Below are positions 34,094 to 44,013 of a stretch of DNA of 64,000 nt, one piece after another. The stretch is from Ureibacillus sp. (lineage in GTDB: Bacteria; Bacillota; Bacilli; Bacillales_A; Planococcaceae), in contig JAPSJC010000002.1 in assembly GCA_031178355.1 (NCBI GenBank), positions 1-64,000 of the forward strand, written 5' to 3'. Made by a program: the position numbers and the translations under genes. Position 1 is the first letter of the stretch. Every line of letters begins with the position of its first letter. The notes beneath the pieces were generated by a model. It ran no database searches, was not told the origin of the DNA, and saw nothing but the letters and a program-made list of their open reading frames with translations.

Positions 34094-34861
34094 TTACTGA
34101 AAGGTATTCATTTGAAGCTCCAAAAGAATTGGACAATGATCGCTTCCATGAACTTCAGAATGTATCAATGCATTTTTAATTAGCCTATTCAAGCTGTTAG
34201 AAACAATAAAGTAATCGATTCTCCATCCTATATTTCTCTCTCGTACTTTATTCATATAGGACCACCACGTATAGGAATCTGTTTTTTCAGGGTAGAGATA
34301 ACGAAATGAATCTGTAAACCCTTCAGATAATAAATCAGACATCTTTCCTCGTTCTTCGTGTGTAAAGCCAGAATTACCAACATTTGATTTAGCATTTTTT
34401 AAATCAATTTCTTCTTTTGCTACATTCAGATCCCCACAGTAAATGACTGGTTTATCTTTATTAAGTTTAATTAAATAGTCTTTTAATTTATCCTCCCATT
34501 CTAACCTGAATGGGAGTCTAGCTAAATCTCTTTGTGAATTTGGTGTGTAAACATTTACTAAATAAAACATTTCATATTCTAATGTTATAATTCGTCCTTC
34601 AGCTTCGCTCTCTTCATCCCCTACGCCATAATGCACATTCAAAGGTTGGTGCTTAGTAAATATCGCTGTACCTGAATAACCCTTTTTCTGTGCATAATTC
34701 CAGAATTGATAGTATCCTTCAATTTCAAGTTGAACTTGACCTTCTTGACATTTTGTTTCTTGAATACAGAAAAAATCTGCATCTACCCTTCTAAAATAAT
34801 CCATAAAGCCTTTTTTGAGGCATGCACGGATCCCGTTGACGTTCCAAGATATAAACTTCAT
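34094..34861 (-). CDS. exoA: Exodeoxyribonuclease III / AP endonuclease
   Basis: 255 residues of the endonuclease/exonuclease/phosphatase fold. Active-site segments: SWNVNGIRAC (5-14), QETKCQEGQ, YCGDLNVAKEEID and GSDHCPILLEL. It acts in base-excision repair on abasic sites. It follows murB in the same direction; a terminator separates them. Confidence 0.95.
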   Translation of the reverse strand: MKFISWNVNGIRACLKKGFMDYFRRVDADFFCIQETKCQEGQVQLEIEGYYQFWNYAQKKGYSGTAIFTKHQPLNVHYGVGDEESEAEGRIITLEYEMFYLVNVYTPNSQRDLARLPFRLEWEDKLKDYLIKLNKDKPVIYCGDLNVAKEEIDLKNAKSNVGNSGFTHEERGKMSDLLSEGFTDSFRYLYPEKTDSYTWWSYMNKVRERNIGWRIDYFIVSNSLNRLIKNALIHSEVHGSDHCPILLELQMNTFQ

Positions 34862-34887
34862 AAATACTCCTTATGTATCTAATAATA

Positions 34888-34932
34888 GAAATAAAGCGCC
34901 ACCCGGCTCAAGACGTTTGGCGCTTTATTTAT
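34888..34932 (-). terminator. Terminator of murB
   Basis: AAATAAAGCGCCA / TGGCGCTTTATTT stem with a loop of about 19 bases, beginning right after the murB stop; the T-run is within the stem end. Confidence 0.75.
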
Positions 34933-34936
34933 AAAA

Positions 34937-35851
34937 CTAATCTTCACCGACTATTTTAACTTCAAGTTCTAAATCTACACCAAATTTCTCCTTCACAACA
35001 CGTTGCACCATTTCAATTGTTTGAATATAGTCACTTGCTGTTGCATTACCTTTGTTAATAATAAATCCAGCATGTTTAGTGGAGACTTCTGCTCCCCCAA
35101 CGCCTTTTCCTTGCAGACCACTATCTTGAATTAATTTCCCTGCAAAATAACCTGGTGGACGTTTAAATACACTTCCTGCCGATGGATATTCAAGGGGTTG
35201 TTTTGATTCTCTTTTATATGTGAGGTCAGCAATTATAGCATCAATTTCGGCTTTATCCCCTTTTTTTAGTTGGAACCATGAAGAAAGTACGTAATACCCT
35301 TCTTGAGAAATTATGCTATGTCTGTATCTTAAATCTAGTTCATCTTTAGATAACACTAGTTTTTCCCCTTCTTTTGTAAGGACAGTAGAGGATATAATAA
35401 TATCTTTTATTTCACCACCATATGCGCCAGCATTCATAGCCATTGCCCCACCAACTGATCCTGGAATTCCACAGGCAAATTCAAAACCAGTTAAACTCTC
35501 CATTGCTGCCATTTTGGAAACATCTTTAATTAAAGCGCCACTTTGAGCATAAATTTTTGTATTATCAATACGAATTTCATTTAATTTTGAAAATGTAATA
35601 ACAATCCCTCTTAAACCACCATCGCGAACTACCATATTAGAGCCATTTCCTAACATTAATAGAGGAATATGATAATCATATGCATACTTAATAACAGCTT
35701 GAGCTTCGTCTTCTGTTTCAGGCATAACAAAAACATCGGCAGTACCACCAAGTTTTGTCATTGTATATTCTTTTAATAATTCATTTGTCTTAATGTTCTT
35801 TGGATTCATTAATTGAGCTAAATCTTCAGCCCACTTTTGGATAGTCATCAT
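34937..35851 (-). CDS. murB: UDP-N-acetylenolpyruvoylglucosamine reductase
   Basis: 304 residues. FAD-binding motifs LMLGNGSNMVVRDGGLRG and ACGIPGSVGGAMAMNAGAYG, catalytic serine region PSAGSVFKRPPGYFAGKLI, and a C-terminal glutamate domain. It reduces UDP-GlcNAc-enolpyruvate to UDP-MurNAc in wall synthesis. AAAGGG lies 7 bases before the ATG. The long copy of the dispersed repeat ends only 19 bases upstream of the start, so the murB promoter is either in or beyond the repeat. Confidence 0.96.
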   Translation of the reverse strand: MMTIQKWAEDLAQLMNPKNIKTNELLKEYTMTKLGGTADVFVMPETEDEAQAVIKYAYDYHIPLLMLGNGSNMVVRDGGLRGIVITFSKLNEIRIDNTKIYAQSGALIKDVSKMAAMESLTGFEFACGIPGSVGGAMAMNAGAYGGEIKDIIISSTVLTKEGEKLVLSKDELDLRYRHSIISQEGYYVLSSWFQLKKGDKAEIDAIIADLTYKRESKQPLEYPSAGSVFKRPPGYFAGKLIQDSGLQGKGVGGAEVSTKHAGFIINKGNATASDYIQTIEMVQRVVKEKFGVDLELEVKIVGED

Positions 35852-35870
35852 TGAAAAACCCTTTCTAAAT

Positions 35871-36205
35871 CAAATACGCCTTGGCATATTGCCACCTTTC
35901 GCTTCTTTTTCGGTGCAGCCAAAACATGTGCGCCAGATTTCATCGAGCACAGGCCATCAAAATCCCTTTTGCGTCGAGTAACCGCAAGAGCAGGATTGAT
36001 GGTTAACTATAGACTTTGCCACTGAGGCCAACAGGATGTCGATTATACACTCAAAGCCACAGTAGGTGGCGTTTTTGACAGCCGTTGGTCATATCACTGG
36101 TGAAACAGACATTACTTTTCCAGCGATAAGTGGGGGCTAAGTCTAAGTTCATTAATTAACCCTTTTAAATTCTGTGTCCGCCGAAGGCTTAACTACATCC
36201 ATCTA
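35871..36205 (+). repeat. Dispersed repeat, long copy 2
   Basis: About 335 bases, visibly GC-richer than the flanks, without a significant reading frame. The left end TCAAATACGCCTTGGCATAT and the right end GTCCGCCGAAGGCTTAACT match copy 1 at 15110-15219. The middle holds several potential hairpins (GCCAC-AGTAG-GTGGC at about 36056-36070; GCCACTGAGGC). It looks like a MITE-like or structured-RNA repeat. It separates murB from the region upstream. Confidence 0.6.
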
Positions 36206-36330
36206 ACCATCTTTTGTAGTGTAGACTTCAATTTATAAGGAACACCTACAGTATAAACAGATATTCTGAAATAAAGTTAATCATACCTAGTATGTGAAAT
36301 TGAAAGCTTTTTGGCAAGTGGCTATATTCC

Positions 36331-36639
36331 TTAATTTATCCATAATTTCGACCATTTTTCGACTTCACGAATTGCGCCTTCAAGTGCATTACCTTTTTCT
36401 GTTAAGGAATATTCAACACGAATAGGAACTTCTGAATATACCTTTCTCTCAACAATGCCTTCCTTTTCCAGCTCCTTTAAACGTTCAGACAGTAACCGAC
36501 CACTAATTGGTAATGAAGATTCAATCTCATTGAACCTTTGCGGACCCTCTAATAACTGATATAAGATTAATGTAGTCCACCGTTTTCCTAATAAATCCAT
36601 TGCCTTTGATAGTCGAGGACATATGCAAATTTCTTTCAC
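36331..36639 (-). CDS. HxlR-family transcriptional regulator (YodB-like)
   Basis: 102 residues from a GTG start with AGAGG 8-9 bases upstream. It carries the family start CICPRLSKAMDLLGKRWT with cysteines near the N-terminus, as in the thiol-sensing regulators YodB/CatR, and the winged helix GPQRFNEIESSLPISGRLLSERLKEL is spread over 35-60. It probably represses a quinone/oxidant-response gene; a DsbA-family gene lies upstream on the same strand and an oxidoreductase beyond it. Target unknown. Confidence 0.88.
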   Translation of the reverse strand: MKEICICPRLSKAMDLLGKRWTTLILYQLLEGPQRFNEIESSLPISGRLLSERLKELEKEGIVERKVYSEVPIRVEYSLTEKGNALEGAIREVEKWSKLWIN

Positions 36640-37076
36640 AAGAAACACCTCTTCTAGAGTTGTATATTTTCTATTCTTTAAACGAATTTTATTATACTAA
36701 TTTTATAACTAGTGTACCATTTTACATCTACTTACGAATAGTAACTATTTAAAAAGTCTTTTCAGTACGTAATTAGTACTATTCTTATCTTAACATAAAT
36801 TATTATTAAGTAATAAACGATATAGTTGCGGTTGGATTTGGAATGCGTTTTGAAGGTCAATAGTTATAAGGTCAGAATTTATTTTTAATCGAGGATATAT
36901 TAGGTATTTCTAAAAAGAGTTCCCGTGAATTTGAAGAATAAAACTATATACAACTTATGATAAACAGCACTATACTATTCGTTCCCACACATCTACTTTA
37001 AACAATGTGAAAATATAAATGTAAATCCCCCTTGAATAAATCATGGGGGATCTTTCTATGAACTATAGTATATGCC
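36640..37076. other. AT-rich region upstream of the HxlR gene
   Basis: 437 bases without a gene. The minus strand has TATAAT at 36691-36696 as a likely -10 for the HxlR gene, and the palindromes ATAGTAACTAT (36738-36748) and AGTAC-N7-GTACT (36764-36780) as possible operators. The right end has a CCCCC/GGGGG hairpin (37024-37054). The middle looks like degenerate sequence. Confidence 0.4.
37024..37054 (-). terminator. Hairpin after the DsbA-family gene
   Basis: ATCCCCC / GGGGGAT stem with a loop of 13, about 25 bases past the stop; the T-run is weak on both strands. Confidence 0.5.
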
Positions 37077-37781
37077 TTATATATCACATTGGTCATCAGT
37101 ACATACAGACCCGTTATCACCAACCATTCGAAGTTTTGGTTTCAAACCCGCCTCATCTGCGACCTTTTTAATTGTTTGTTCAAATAACGGTTGTGGTTGC
37201 GCACCGGAAATCCCGTATTTACCATCAAATACAAAGAATGGTACTCCGCGAACACCCAGTTGCTGCGCGTCATAAATATCTTGTTCAACCTCTGAATGAA
37301 ATTGATCACTGGCTAATACTTCTAATGCCTCTGTTTTGTCCAACCCTATCTCTTCTACTAGCTTCAATAATACCTCATTTTTTCCTATTGCTTCTCCTTC
37401 GAGGAAATATGCACTTAAAAGGCGTTCGCTAAGCTCATGACCTTTTCCTTTAGTAGCCGCCCATTTTGCTATTCTATGTGCATCTACAGTATTAGCTGTC
37501 TTCATATTATGGAAGTCATATTCTAATCCAACTTCTTTTGCTCGAGTAGCCACATTAGTAGTCATATTTTTAGCTTCATTTTCTGATACTCCATATTTCT
37601 TAGCAAGTGAAGAAATAACTGGTTCTTCTGCATCTATCGGTGTAGTAGGGTCTAGTAAAAAGCTTTTATATTCAACTTCGATTTGCCCCTCATAACCTGT
37701 ATCTTTTAAAGCTTTTTCAAGTTGTCTTTTTCCTATATAACAAAATGGACAAACATAATCTGACCAAACTTCTACTTTCAT
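37077..37781 (-). CDS. DsbA-family oxidoreductase, FrnE type
   Basis: 234 residues. It starts MKVEVWSDYVCPFCYIGK, with the CPFC redox motif of the thioredoxin fold at 11-14, followed by the helical insert and the cis-Pro region GVPFFVF. This is the FrnE/2-hydroxychromene isomerase-like branch, cytoplasmic with no signal peptide (B. subtilis YwbO). The C-terminal VCTDDQCD carries two more cysteines. GGGGGAAG lies before the ATG. Confidence 0.9.
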   Translation of the reverse strand: MKVEVWSDYVCPFCYIGKRQLEKALKDTGYEGQIEVEYKSFLLDPTTPIDAEEPVISSLAKKYGVSENEAKNMTTNVATRAKEVGLEYDFHNMKTANTVDAHRIAKWAATKGKGHELSERLLSAYFLEGEAIGKNEVLLKLVEEIGLDKTEALEVLASDQFHSEVEQDIYDAQQLGVRGVPFFVFDGKYGISGAQPQPLFEQTIKKVADEAGLKPKLRMVGDNGSVCTDDQCDI

Positions 37782-37905
37782 AACATCTTCCCCCTTTTTA
37801 AGTTATTGTACGAATCTAATTTTTAATGTTCAATAAAACTGCTCATTGAATAATAATTACATCTATTTCCGATACTTGTAAAAAAGTTATTCTTTGGAGG
37901 TTAAC

Positions 37906-39285
37906 ATGCAAAATTCGCTATGGTTAGCAGGAGTTGAGAAATTATCCTTAAATAAATTATCCACCTCTTTGAACTGTGATGTTTGTGTAGTTGGTGGTGG
38001 TTTAACAGGTATTTACACAGCTTATTTACTAGCAAAGAAAGGGTTAAACGTTGTTTTACTAGAAGGAAATTCATCTGTAGGAATAGCTACTACTGGACAT
38101 TCAACTGGGAAATTAACACCTCAACATGATGCGATTTTCGCTAAACTGATAAAAACCTTTTCAGAGGAAGAGGCACGTACGTATTATGATGCAAACGTGA
38201 ATGCAATTAATAACGCTCTACAAAATATATCGATTGATGTGTCTCAAAAAGTCGATTCTTATTTATATGCGACAACCGAGCAAGGTAAGAAACAATTAGA
38301 TGAAGAAATAGAAGCTTATAAAAGACTGAAGTTACCTGGAAATGAAACAACTGAAACGGAGCTACCTTTTGACGTTCTTTCTAGCATAAAATTATCAAAC
38401 ACTTCACAAATCCATCCGACTAACTTCGCATTACATTATGCAAAACTGGCCATAAAAGAAGGAGCGAATATATACGTTAACAGTCGAGTAACAAAAGTTG
38501 TAATAGATGAAAAAACAGTTTATGTGGATGATGAGTTAGAAGTATCCTACAATAACCTAGTATTAGCAACACATTATCCAATTGAGGCTGTTAAAGGGCT
38601 ACAGATTGCAAAACTTTCTATAGAAAGATCTTATTTAACTGCAACAAGAACAACTGAATTATTAAAAGGACAATACCTTTCTGTTGATACACCTTCTAGA
38701 ACCATTCGTACAGCTTTAATTAATAACCAACCCTACTTTATCTATGGTGGCAGTTCCCATAAGGCTGGTACAATAGAAGAAACGCATAGTTATTATGAAA
38801 CGTTACAAAATGAGGTTGTATCTAAATTTGATTTACCTGAACCTGAATTTCTATGGAGCGCTCAAGATCCAGATACAGCAGATTCAATACCTTATGTTGG
38901 TCCAATTACTGATAATGAATCCAATGTATATATAGCAACAGGATATCGAAAATGGGGACTTTCAAACTCTCTTGTTGCTGGTGAAATTATTTCCAGTGCG
39001 ATTACTAAAGAAAAACACGCAGCTTCTGATATATATAATCCTTCCCGTAACCAATTTGGTATTACGATGCTTCGTATGCTCAATTTAATTGGCTTTACAG
39101 TTGCTAATTTGGCTGACGGTTATCTAACTCGAATGGATGCACCAAAATGTACCCATTTAGGATGTAGAACAAGGTGGAATGATGGCGATGAAACATGGGA
39201 TTGCCCATGTCATGGATCACGGTTTGATAAAAATGGGAATGTAATAGAGGGTCCGGCTGTTTATCCGTTAGATTTAAAATCATGA
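37906..39285 (+). CDS. FAD-dependent oxidoreductase with C-terminal Rieske domain (YhfW-like)
   Basis: 459 residues from the ATG at 37906, with GGAGG 5 bases upstream. The N-terminal part is a DAO-type FAD domain ([20 protein letters not shown], dinucleotide-binding GxGxxG variant), and the last 60 residues are a Rieske [2Fe-2S] domain with CTHLGC and CPCHGS. It resembles B. subtilis YhfW. The natural substrate is unknown. It is divergent from the FrnE gene. Confidence 0.9.
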   Translation: MQNSLWLAGVEKLSLNKLSTSLNCDVCVVGGGLTGIYTAYLLAKKGLNVVLLEGNSSVGIATTGHSTGKLTPQHDAIFAKLIKTFSEEEARTYYDANVNAINNALQNISIDVSQKVDSYLYATTEQGKKQLDEEIEAYKRLKLPGNETTETELPFDVLSSIKLSNTSQIHPTNFALHYAKLAIKEGANIYVNSRVTKVVIDEKTVYVDDELEVSYNNLVLATHYPIEAVKGLQIAKLSIERSYLTATRTTELLKGQYLSVDTPSRTIRTALINNQPYFIYGGSSHKAGTIEETHSYYETLQNEVVSKFDLPEPEFLWSAQDPDTADSIPYVGPITDNESNVYIATGYRKWGLSNSLVAGEIISSAITKEKHAASDIYNPSRNQFGITMLRMLNLIGFTVANLADGYLTRMDAPKCTHLGCRTRWNDGDETWDCPCHGSRFDKNGNVIEGPAVYPLDLKS

Positions 39286-39321
39286 AAAAAGGCGGACTCG
39301 TATGAGTCTGCCTTTTCTTTT
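39283..39321. terminator. Bidirectional terminator between the Rieske oxidoreductase and ppaC
   Basis: AAAAGGC.GACTC / GAGTC.GCCTTTT stem with a short loop and T-runs on both strands; both genes end at its edges. Confidence 0.85.
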
Positions 39322-40246
39322 ATTTTAAAGCTTCTGTTAAAACTGGTACTACTTGTTTCTTACGAGATACTACTCCAGGTAGTTCAACTGTATTTTCAGA
39401 TAAACTCTTACCAAAAGCTTTAGCAGCGTCTTCTGCGGCACTACCCACTACAACAGCTACTGAATCATTATTTAAAATATCCGTAACGATAAAGAAATAA
39501 AGATTTAAACCGTTTTCTTCATTATATTTATTTAGTAGACGCACTAATTCATCTTTACGGCTTAATACGTCATTTACATCGACAGCATTTACTTGAGCGA
39601 CGATAGATTTTACATTACCAAATGTGAATTCTTTAGCATCTAAAGACAAAAGATCTTCTAAAGATTTATCTGATAAGTCTGCTCCCGCTTTTAGCATTGC
39701 AAGTCCATATTCCTCAACATTTACACCAGCTATTTCAGCTAGTTCTTTTCCAGCTCGAATATCTTGCTCTGTACAAGTTGGTGATTTAAATAATAATGTA
39801 TCAGAAACAATTGCAGATAGCATAAGTCCCGCAACATTTGCTGGTATAGCAATACTCTCTTCTTTAAAGATTTTATTTAAAATTGTTGCTGTACACCCTA
39901 CAGGTTCTGCACGGAAGTATAGTGGGTCTGAAGTTTCAAAGTTTGCTATACGATGGTGATCGATAACTTCAATAACTTTTACTTCTTCTATACCATTAGC
40001 AGATTGTTGTCTCTCATTATGATCTACTAAAATCACACTTTCAGTTTCTGTAGCAACATTTTCAACTAACCTTGGCGCTTCAAAACCAAACTTTTCTAGC
40101 GCATATTTTGTTTCGTTATTAACTTCTCCTAAACGCACTGCTTCTGCGTCCATTCCAAGTTGTTGTTTTAAATATGCATAGCTTAATGCTGAAGTGATTG
40201 TATCTGTATCTGGATTTTTGTGTCCGAAAACTAATACTTTACTCAT
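39320..40246 (-). CDS. ppaC: Manganese-dependent inorganic pyrophosphatase
   Basis: 308 residues, DHH family II. Metal motifs are GHKNPDTD (8-15), VDHNE and IDHHR, with SRKKQ near the C-terminus binding phosphate. It hydrolyses pyrophosphate in the cytoplasm. GGAGG lies 10 bases before the ATG. Confidence 0.97.
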   Translation of the reverse strand: MSKVLVFGHKNPDTDTITSALSYAYLKQQLGMDAEAVRLGEVNNETKYALEKFGFEAPRLVENVATETESVILVDHNERQQSANGIEEVKVIEVIDHHRIANFETSDPLYFRAEPVGCTATILNKIFKEESIAIPANVAGLMLSAIVSDTLLFKSPTCTEQDIRAGKELAEIAGVNVEEYGLAMLKAGADLSDKSLEDLLSLDAKEFTFGNVKSIVAQVNAVDVNDVLSRKDELVRLLNKYNEENGLNLYFFIVTDILNNDSVAVVVGSAAEDAAKAFGKSLSENTVELPGVVSRKKQVVPVLTEALK

Positions 40247-40286
40247 GAATTGAGTGCCTCCTATAGATTGTTCTTTATTCGAAATT

Positions 40287-40315
40287 ATTTTATCACACTA
40301 AATGAGTAATATGAA
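40287..40315 (-). promoter_or_regulatory. Candidate ppaC promoter
   Basis: On the minus strand: TTCATA, 17 bases, TAAAAT, with TGA before it as an extended -10. Confidence 0.5.
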
Positions 40316-40362
40316 AATAGAACATTTTTTCTAATAACTAACCCTATTTAAAAAAACTTTGA

Positions 40363-40408
40363 CCTAAAAAAACGTGTTTGTTACTGATACCAGTAACAAA
40401 CACGTTAA
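40363..40408 (-). terminator. Terminator of the RpiR-type gene
   Basis: AACGTGTTTGTTACTG / CAGTAACAAACACGTT, a perfect 16-bp stem with a 4-base loop, followed by TTTTTAGG. Confidence 0.9.
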
Positions 40409-40433
40409 TATATAAACTCATAAAGAGCTTCAA

Positions 40434-41264
40434 CTATATTATAAAAGCTACTCTCGACTGTTCGTTTATTTTTTGAAACTCGTTATACTGTCTCTTATTT
40501 TGTGCAATCATACCTTCCATCATTGCGTTCATCAAAGAGAAAAGTGAAGTATTCGTATCTAAAGAATCTTGTTTATTTACATGTATAGTAAACATAGCAT
40601 TGGAATAATCACGTAGTGGAGATAGAGCGGAACTTGTTATCGTAACGACTTTTGCCTTTTTATTTTGTGCTAATTTGGCAATTGTTTGTATATCTTCATA
40701 TTCATGATCAACTGCAATAATGATTAACAATGAATTATTATCGATATTACTTAGTTGCTGAACAATGTTCTCCATATCATGATTAATTTGCTTCACATGT
40801 TTACGCAAGTTTTTTAGGGTACTAGTCATATAAGCTGCCGCTGGTGCTGATTGTCTAAAACCAAGTACATAAACAAAGTCTAGTTCGTGTAACCATTGTG
40901 TTGTTTGGTCAAAAGCTTGAGGTTCGACTTGCTCAAGGGTACTTAAAATACTTGTTACATCGTGATTCAACATTTCATTTAGAAAATTCCCTGTTTTTTT
41001 GGGAACCACCTCTTCATTATTAGGTGCATTCTCATTTTCTGCTAGTTCTAATTTTAATTCTTCCTGTAAATCGTTAAACCCACCTAAGTCCATTGCATAG
41101 CAGAAACGAATTACTGTTGATTCACTTACACCAATAAGCTTTCCAACCTCGGAAGCTATATGAGTTGCAACTAAAGAAGGGTTATCTAATACAAATTGAG
41201 CAACTTTACGTTGACCTCTTGATAAACGAATAAAGTTTTTCTTGATACTCTCACTAATATTCAT
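40434..41264 (-). CDS. MurR/RpiR-family transcriptional regulator
   Basis: 276 residues: N-terminal helix-turn-helix (LIGVSESTVIRFCYAMDLGGFNDLQ, about 43-67) and C-terminal SIS sugar-phosphate-type domain (VYVLGFRQSAPAAAYM, then LLIIIAVDHEYEDIQTIAKLA). The usual SIS pocket serines (GxGxS) are replaced by GFRQSAPA. This group often controls amino-sugar or other catabolic genes, but none is adjacent; ppaC and niaP flank it as separate units. Confidence 0.88.
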   Translation of the reverse strand: MNISESIKKNFIRLSRGQRKVAQFVLDNPSLVATHIASEVGKLIGVSESTVIRFCYAMDLGGFNDLQEELKLELAENENAPNNEEVVPKKTGNFLNEMLNHDVTSILSTLEQVEPQAFDQTTQWLHELDFVYVLGFRQSAPAAAYMTSTLKNLRKHVKQINHDMENIVQQLSNIDNNSLLIIIAVDHEYEDIQTIAKLAQNKKAKVVTITSSALSPLRDYSNAMFTIHVNKQDSLDTNTSLFSLMNAMMEGMIAQNKRQYNEFQKINEQSRVAFII

Positions 41265-41461
41265 ACTAGCTTCCTAACCTCTCTTAAGTATATCATTTGT
41301 ATACATTTATGTTCTTTGAAAGGTTACCATTATTAAAAATGAAACTCAATGAGTTTTCAGAAAAATCTTTAACTTACAAAAGCGTAAAGTCATATTTTCG
41401 TCAAAATTAGATTGGTTTTATCTAAAAAAGAGATGGATTGAACATTAACTTTTCCCATGTA

Positions 41462-41513
41462 TAAAAAGAGAGGTACTTCTAACGTTTGAATTACAAACCT
41501 CAAAGTACCCCAT
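41462..41513 (-). terminator. Terminator of niaP
   Basis: On the minus strand GGGTACTT / AAGTACCTC with inner TTTG/CAAA pairing, then TCTCTTTTTAT. Confidence 0.6.
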
Positions 41514-41516
41514 CGG

Positions 41517-42761
41517 TTATTCTAGTTCTGTTTGTTTCGTTTCCTTACCTAAAAATAAAACTACTACTACACCAATAACGATTGAAATACAAAATATACT
41601 GAATATAACACCAATGTCTAACCCTTTAGCTAATAAATTCCCCACTAGTAGTGGACCGAAAATACCACCAATACGTCCAACTGCAGCAGCCATACCAGAC
41701 CCTGTTCCACGAATAACCAATGGGTATTGTTCTGGTGTATAAGCATACAATGCACCCCATGCACCTAAGTTAAAGAAGGATAATAAAATACCTGATATTA
41801 ATAATACTTCTATTGAATCGGCATTACCGAAAGCAAATGCACTACCTGCAGTTCCCAGTAGATAGGTAACAAGTACAAATTTCCTTCCTGCCTTTTCAAT
41901 CAACCATGCCGCTGAGAAATAACCAGGGAGTTGTGCTAATGTCATTATTAGTACATAGCCAAAACTTGATATTAAACTAAATCCTTTACCTACCATTACG
42001 CTTGGAAGCCATAAAAACATTCCATAATAAGAAAATACTACTACGAACCAAACAACCCAAAGAACTAATGTTGACTTTGCATATTTCTTATCCCAAATAC
42101 CTGTGATGTTTTTCCAAACACTACGTTTTTTTAATTCCGGTCTTGCTGTAAATTGCGGAGAGTCCGGCAAATGAAGTCGAATAAATAATGCATAAAATGC
42201 AGGTAAAGCTGTTAATATAAGGGCTACGCGCCAACCTTCTATTGGCCAAAAATCTGCCGGGATCACAAAATAAGAAATAATTGCTCCTAATAGCCAACCT
42301 GCAGCCCAGAAACTTTCCAATAATACAACTACTCTTCCACGTTCTTTTGCTGGAACACTCTCAGATACTAGAGTAGAGGCGACAGGAAGCTCTCCTCCCA
42401 AACCCATACCAACAAAGAAACGTAAGATTAAAAATAATACAAAGGTTGTTGTAAAAGCTGATAAACCACTTGCTACAGAGAATAAGACAAGCGTCCAAAT
42501 AAAAATTGTTTTTCGGCCAACTTTATCAGCAAATACGCCGAATACAAGTGCACCTACCGCCATACCGATCGAGTTTACACTACCAATCCAACCCATCTGA
42601 CTAGAATTCAATCCCCAATCAGCTGCCAGCGCTGCAATAACGAAAGATAAAATTCCAACATCCATTGCATCAAACATCCATCCTACGCCAGCAACACCTA
42701 AGAGCTTATTCCGTGAGATAGGTTTAGTATTTGCTTCCGAACTGGTTACTACATTACTCAT
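41517..42761 (-). CDS. niaP: Niacin/nicotinamide transporter NiaP (MFS)
   Basis: 414 residues with 12 membrane helices. It aligns along its length with B. subtilis NiaP (YceI): shared stretches include [62 protein letters not shown] and [11 protein letters not shown]. It takes up nicotinate for NAD synthesis. The ATG at 42761 has AGGTGA upstream. That ribosome binding site overlaps the candidate NiaR operator at 42768-42799. Confidence 0.88.
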   Translation of the reverse strand: MSNVVTSSEANTKPISRNKLLGVAGVGWMFDAMDVGILSFVIAALAADWGLNSSQMGWIGSVNSIGMAVGALVFGVFADKVGRKTIFIWTLVLFSVASGLSAFTTTFVLFLILRFFVGMGLGGELPVASTLVSESVPAKERGRVVVLLESFWAAGWLLGAIISYFVIPADFWPIEGWRVALILTALPAFYALFIRLHLPDSPQFTARPELKKRSVWKNITGIWDKKYAKSTLVLWVVWFVVVFSYYGMFLWLPSVMVGKGFSLISSFGYVLIMTLAQLPGYFSAAWLIEKAGRKFVLVTYLLGTAGSAFAFGNADSIEVLLISGILLSFFNLGAWGALYAYTPEQYPLVIRGTGSGMAAAVGRIGGIFGPLLVGNLLAKGLDIGVIFSIFCISIVIGVVVVLFLGKETKQTELE

Positions 42762-42767
42762 ATTTTT

Positions 42768-42799
42768 CACCTGTCTTTACATTTGTATATACATGTATA
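42768..42799 (-). promoter_or_regulatory. Candidate NiaR-type operator upstream of niaP
   Basis: On the minus strand ACAAATGTAAAGACAGGTG: two ACA-N2-TG half-sites of the kind I recall for NiaR (YrxA), the niacin-sensing repressor of NAD genes, next to a TATACATGTATA palindrome. Binding would cover the ribosome binding site and promoter of niaP. The assignment is inference from memory of the motif. Confidence 0.45.
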
Positions 42800-42874
42800 A
42801 AGTAACCTTTTTTAGTCATTGTGGCAAGAAGAATTTTTTTATATTAATAGTTTGTGTTATTTTCTCAAATTCTA

Positions 42875-42904
42875 TTGATAATTACTTAAGATTTGCGATA
42901 AAAT
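42875..42904 (+). promoter_or_regulatory. Promoter of thrC-thrB
   Basis: TTGATA, 18 bases, TAAAAT, giving a leader of about 50 bases. No T-box or attenuator hairpin is visible between it and thrC. Confidence 0.6.
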
Positions 42905-42960
42905 GTCTCTTATATAAAAACAAATGTTCATCTTGCGAGAACAAAAGGAGATACTTGTAT

Positions 42961-44013
42961 ATGTGGAAAGGTCTTATTGAAGAGTATAAAGAATTTTTAC
43001 CCGTTACTGATAAAACACCAGCTTTAACTTTAAATGAAGGTAATACTCCATTAATTCATCTTGTAAATCTTTCAAAAAAACTAGGTATCGAATTGTACGG
43101 TAAATATGAAGGATTAAATCCAACGGGCTCATTCAAAGACCGTGGAATGGTTTTTGCAGTTGCAAAAGCAGTTGAAGAAGGAGCAAAATATGTTATTTGT
43201 GCATCTACAGGAAATACTTCTGCTGCTGCAAGTGCGTATGCAGCCCGTGCTGGTATAGGATCGATTGTAGTAATTCCAAAAGGCAAAGTTGCTTTAGGAA
43301 AATTAGCACAAGCGTGTATGTATGGTGCGAAAATTATCGAAATTGATGGTAATTTTGATGATGCATTGAAAATTGTTCGTGAAGTTAGTGAAACTACATC
43401 AGTGAAGCTTGTAAATTCAGTAAACCCATATCGTATTGAAGGCCAAAAAACAGCTGCTTTTGAAATCTTAGATAGTTTAGGTTCTGCACCGGATTATTTA
43501 TGTATCCCTGTTGGTAATGCAGGAAACATTACAGCTTATTGGAAAGGCTTTAAAGAATACCATGAAGCAAAAGGTACAGGTCTACCAAAAATGTTTGGAT
43601 TTGAAGCTGAAGGTGCAGCTGCAATCGTTAAAGGTGAACCGATTGCAAACCCTGATACTGTAGCCACTGCAATTCGTATTGGTAATCCGGCAAGTTGGAA
43701 ATTTGCAGAAGCAGCTCGAGATGAATCAGGAGGAATCATTGATTCAGTGACTGATGAAGAGATCCTAGATGCATATAAACTTATTGCCAGTTCAGAAGGT
43801 ATCTTCGTTGAGCCAGGTTCAGCCGCTTCTTTAGCCGGTGTTATTAAATCGGTAGAAAGTGGTAAAATTGAAAAGGGTAGCCGCGTAGTTACTGTGTTTA
43901 CTGGTAACGGATTAAAAGATTCAGACACTGCTATGAAAGTCTCTACTGTCGATTTAGTTTCATTAAAAAATGATGAAGAAGAAATTCGTAAATATATTGA
44001 GGGTATTCTATGA
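42961..44013 (+). CDS. thrC: Threonine synthase
   Basis: 350 residues from the ATG at 42961, with AAAGGAG 10 bases upstream; the frame is open further left but covers the promoter. The PLP lysine is in [11 protein letters not shown] (about 52-62), and the phosphate loop is GNAGN. It converts O-phosphohomoserine to threonine. The stop overlaps the thrB start (ATGA). The hom gene, which usually precedes thrC in Bacillus, is not here. Confidence 0.96.
   Translation: MWKGLIEEYKEFLPVTDKTPALTLNEGNTPLIHLVNLSKKLGIELYGKYEGLNPTGSFKDRGMVFAVAKAVEEGAKYVICASTGNTSAAASAYAARAGIGSIVVIPKGKVALGKLAQACMYGAKIIEIDGNFDDALKIVREVSETTSVKLVNSVNPYRIEGQKTAAFEILDSLGSAPDYLCIPVGNAGNITAYWKGFKEYHEAKGTGLPKMFGFEAEGAAAIVKGEPIANPDTVATAIRIGNPASWKFAEAARDESGGIIDSVTDEEILDAYKLIASSEGIFVEPGSAASLAGVIKSVESGKIEKGSRVVTVFTGNGLKDSDTAMKVSTVDLVSLKNDEEEIRKYIEGIL

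Noticed and set aside
42793..42960. Extended N-terminus of threonine synthase
   Set aside because: It covers the -35/-10 promoter, and AAAGGAG points to the ATG at 42961.
42905..42960. Possible T-box or attenuator in the thrC leader
   Set aside because: Only about 50 bases long; no T-box motif, specifier loop or terminator hairpin is present.
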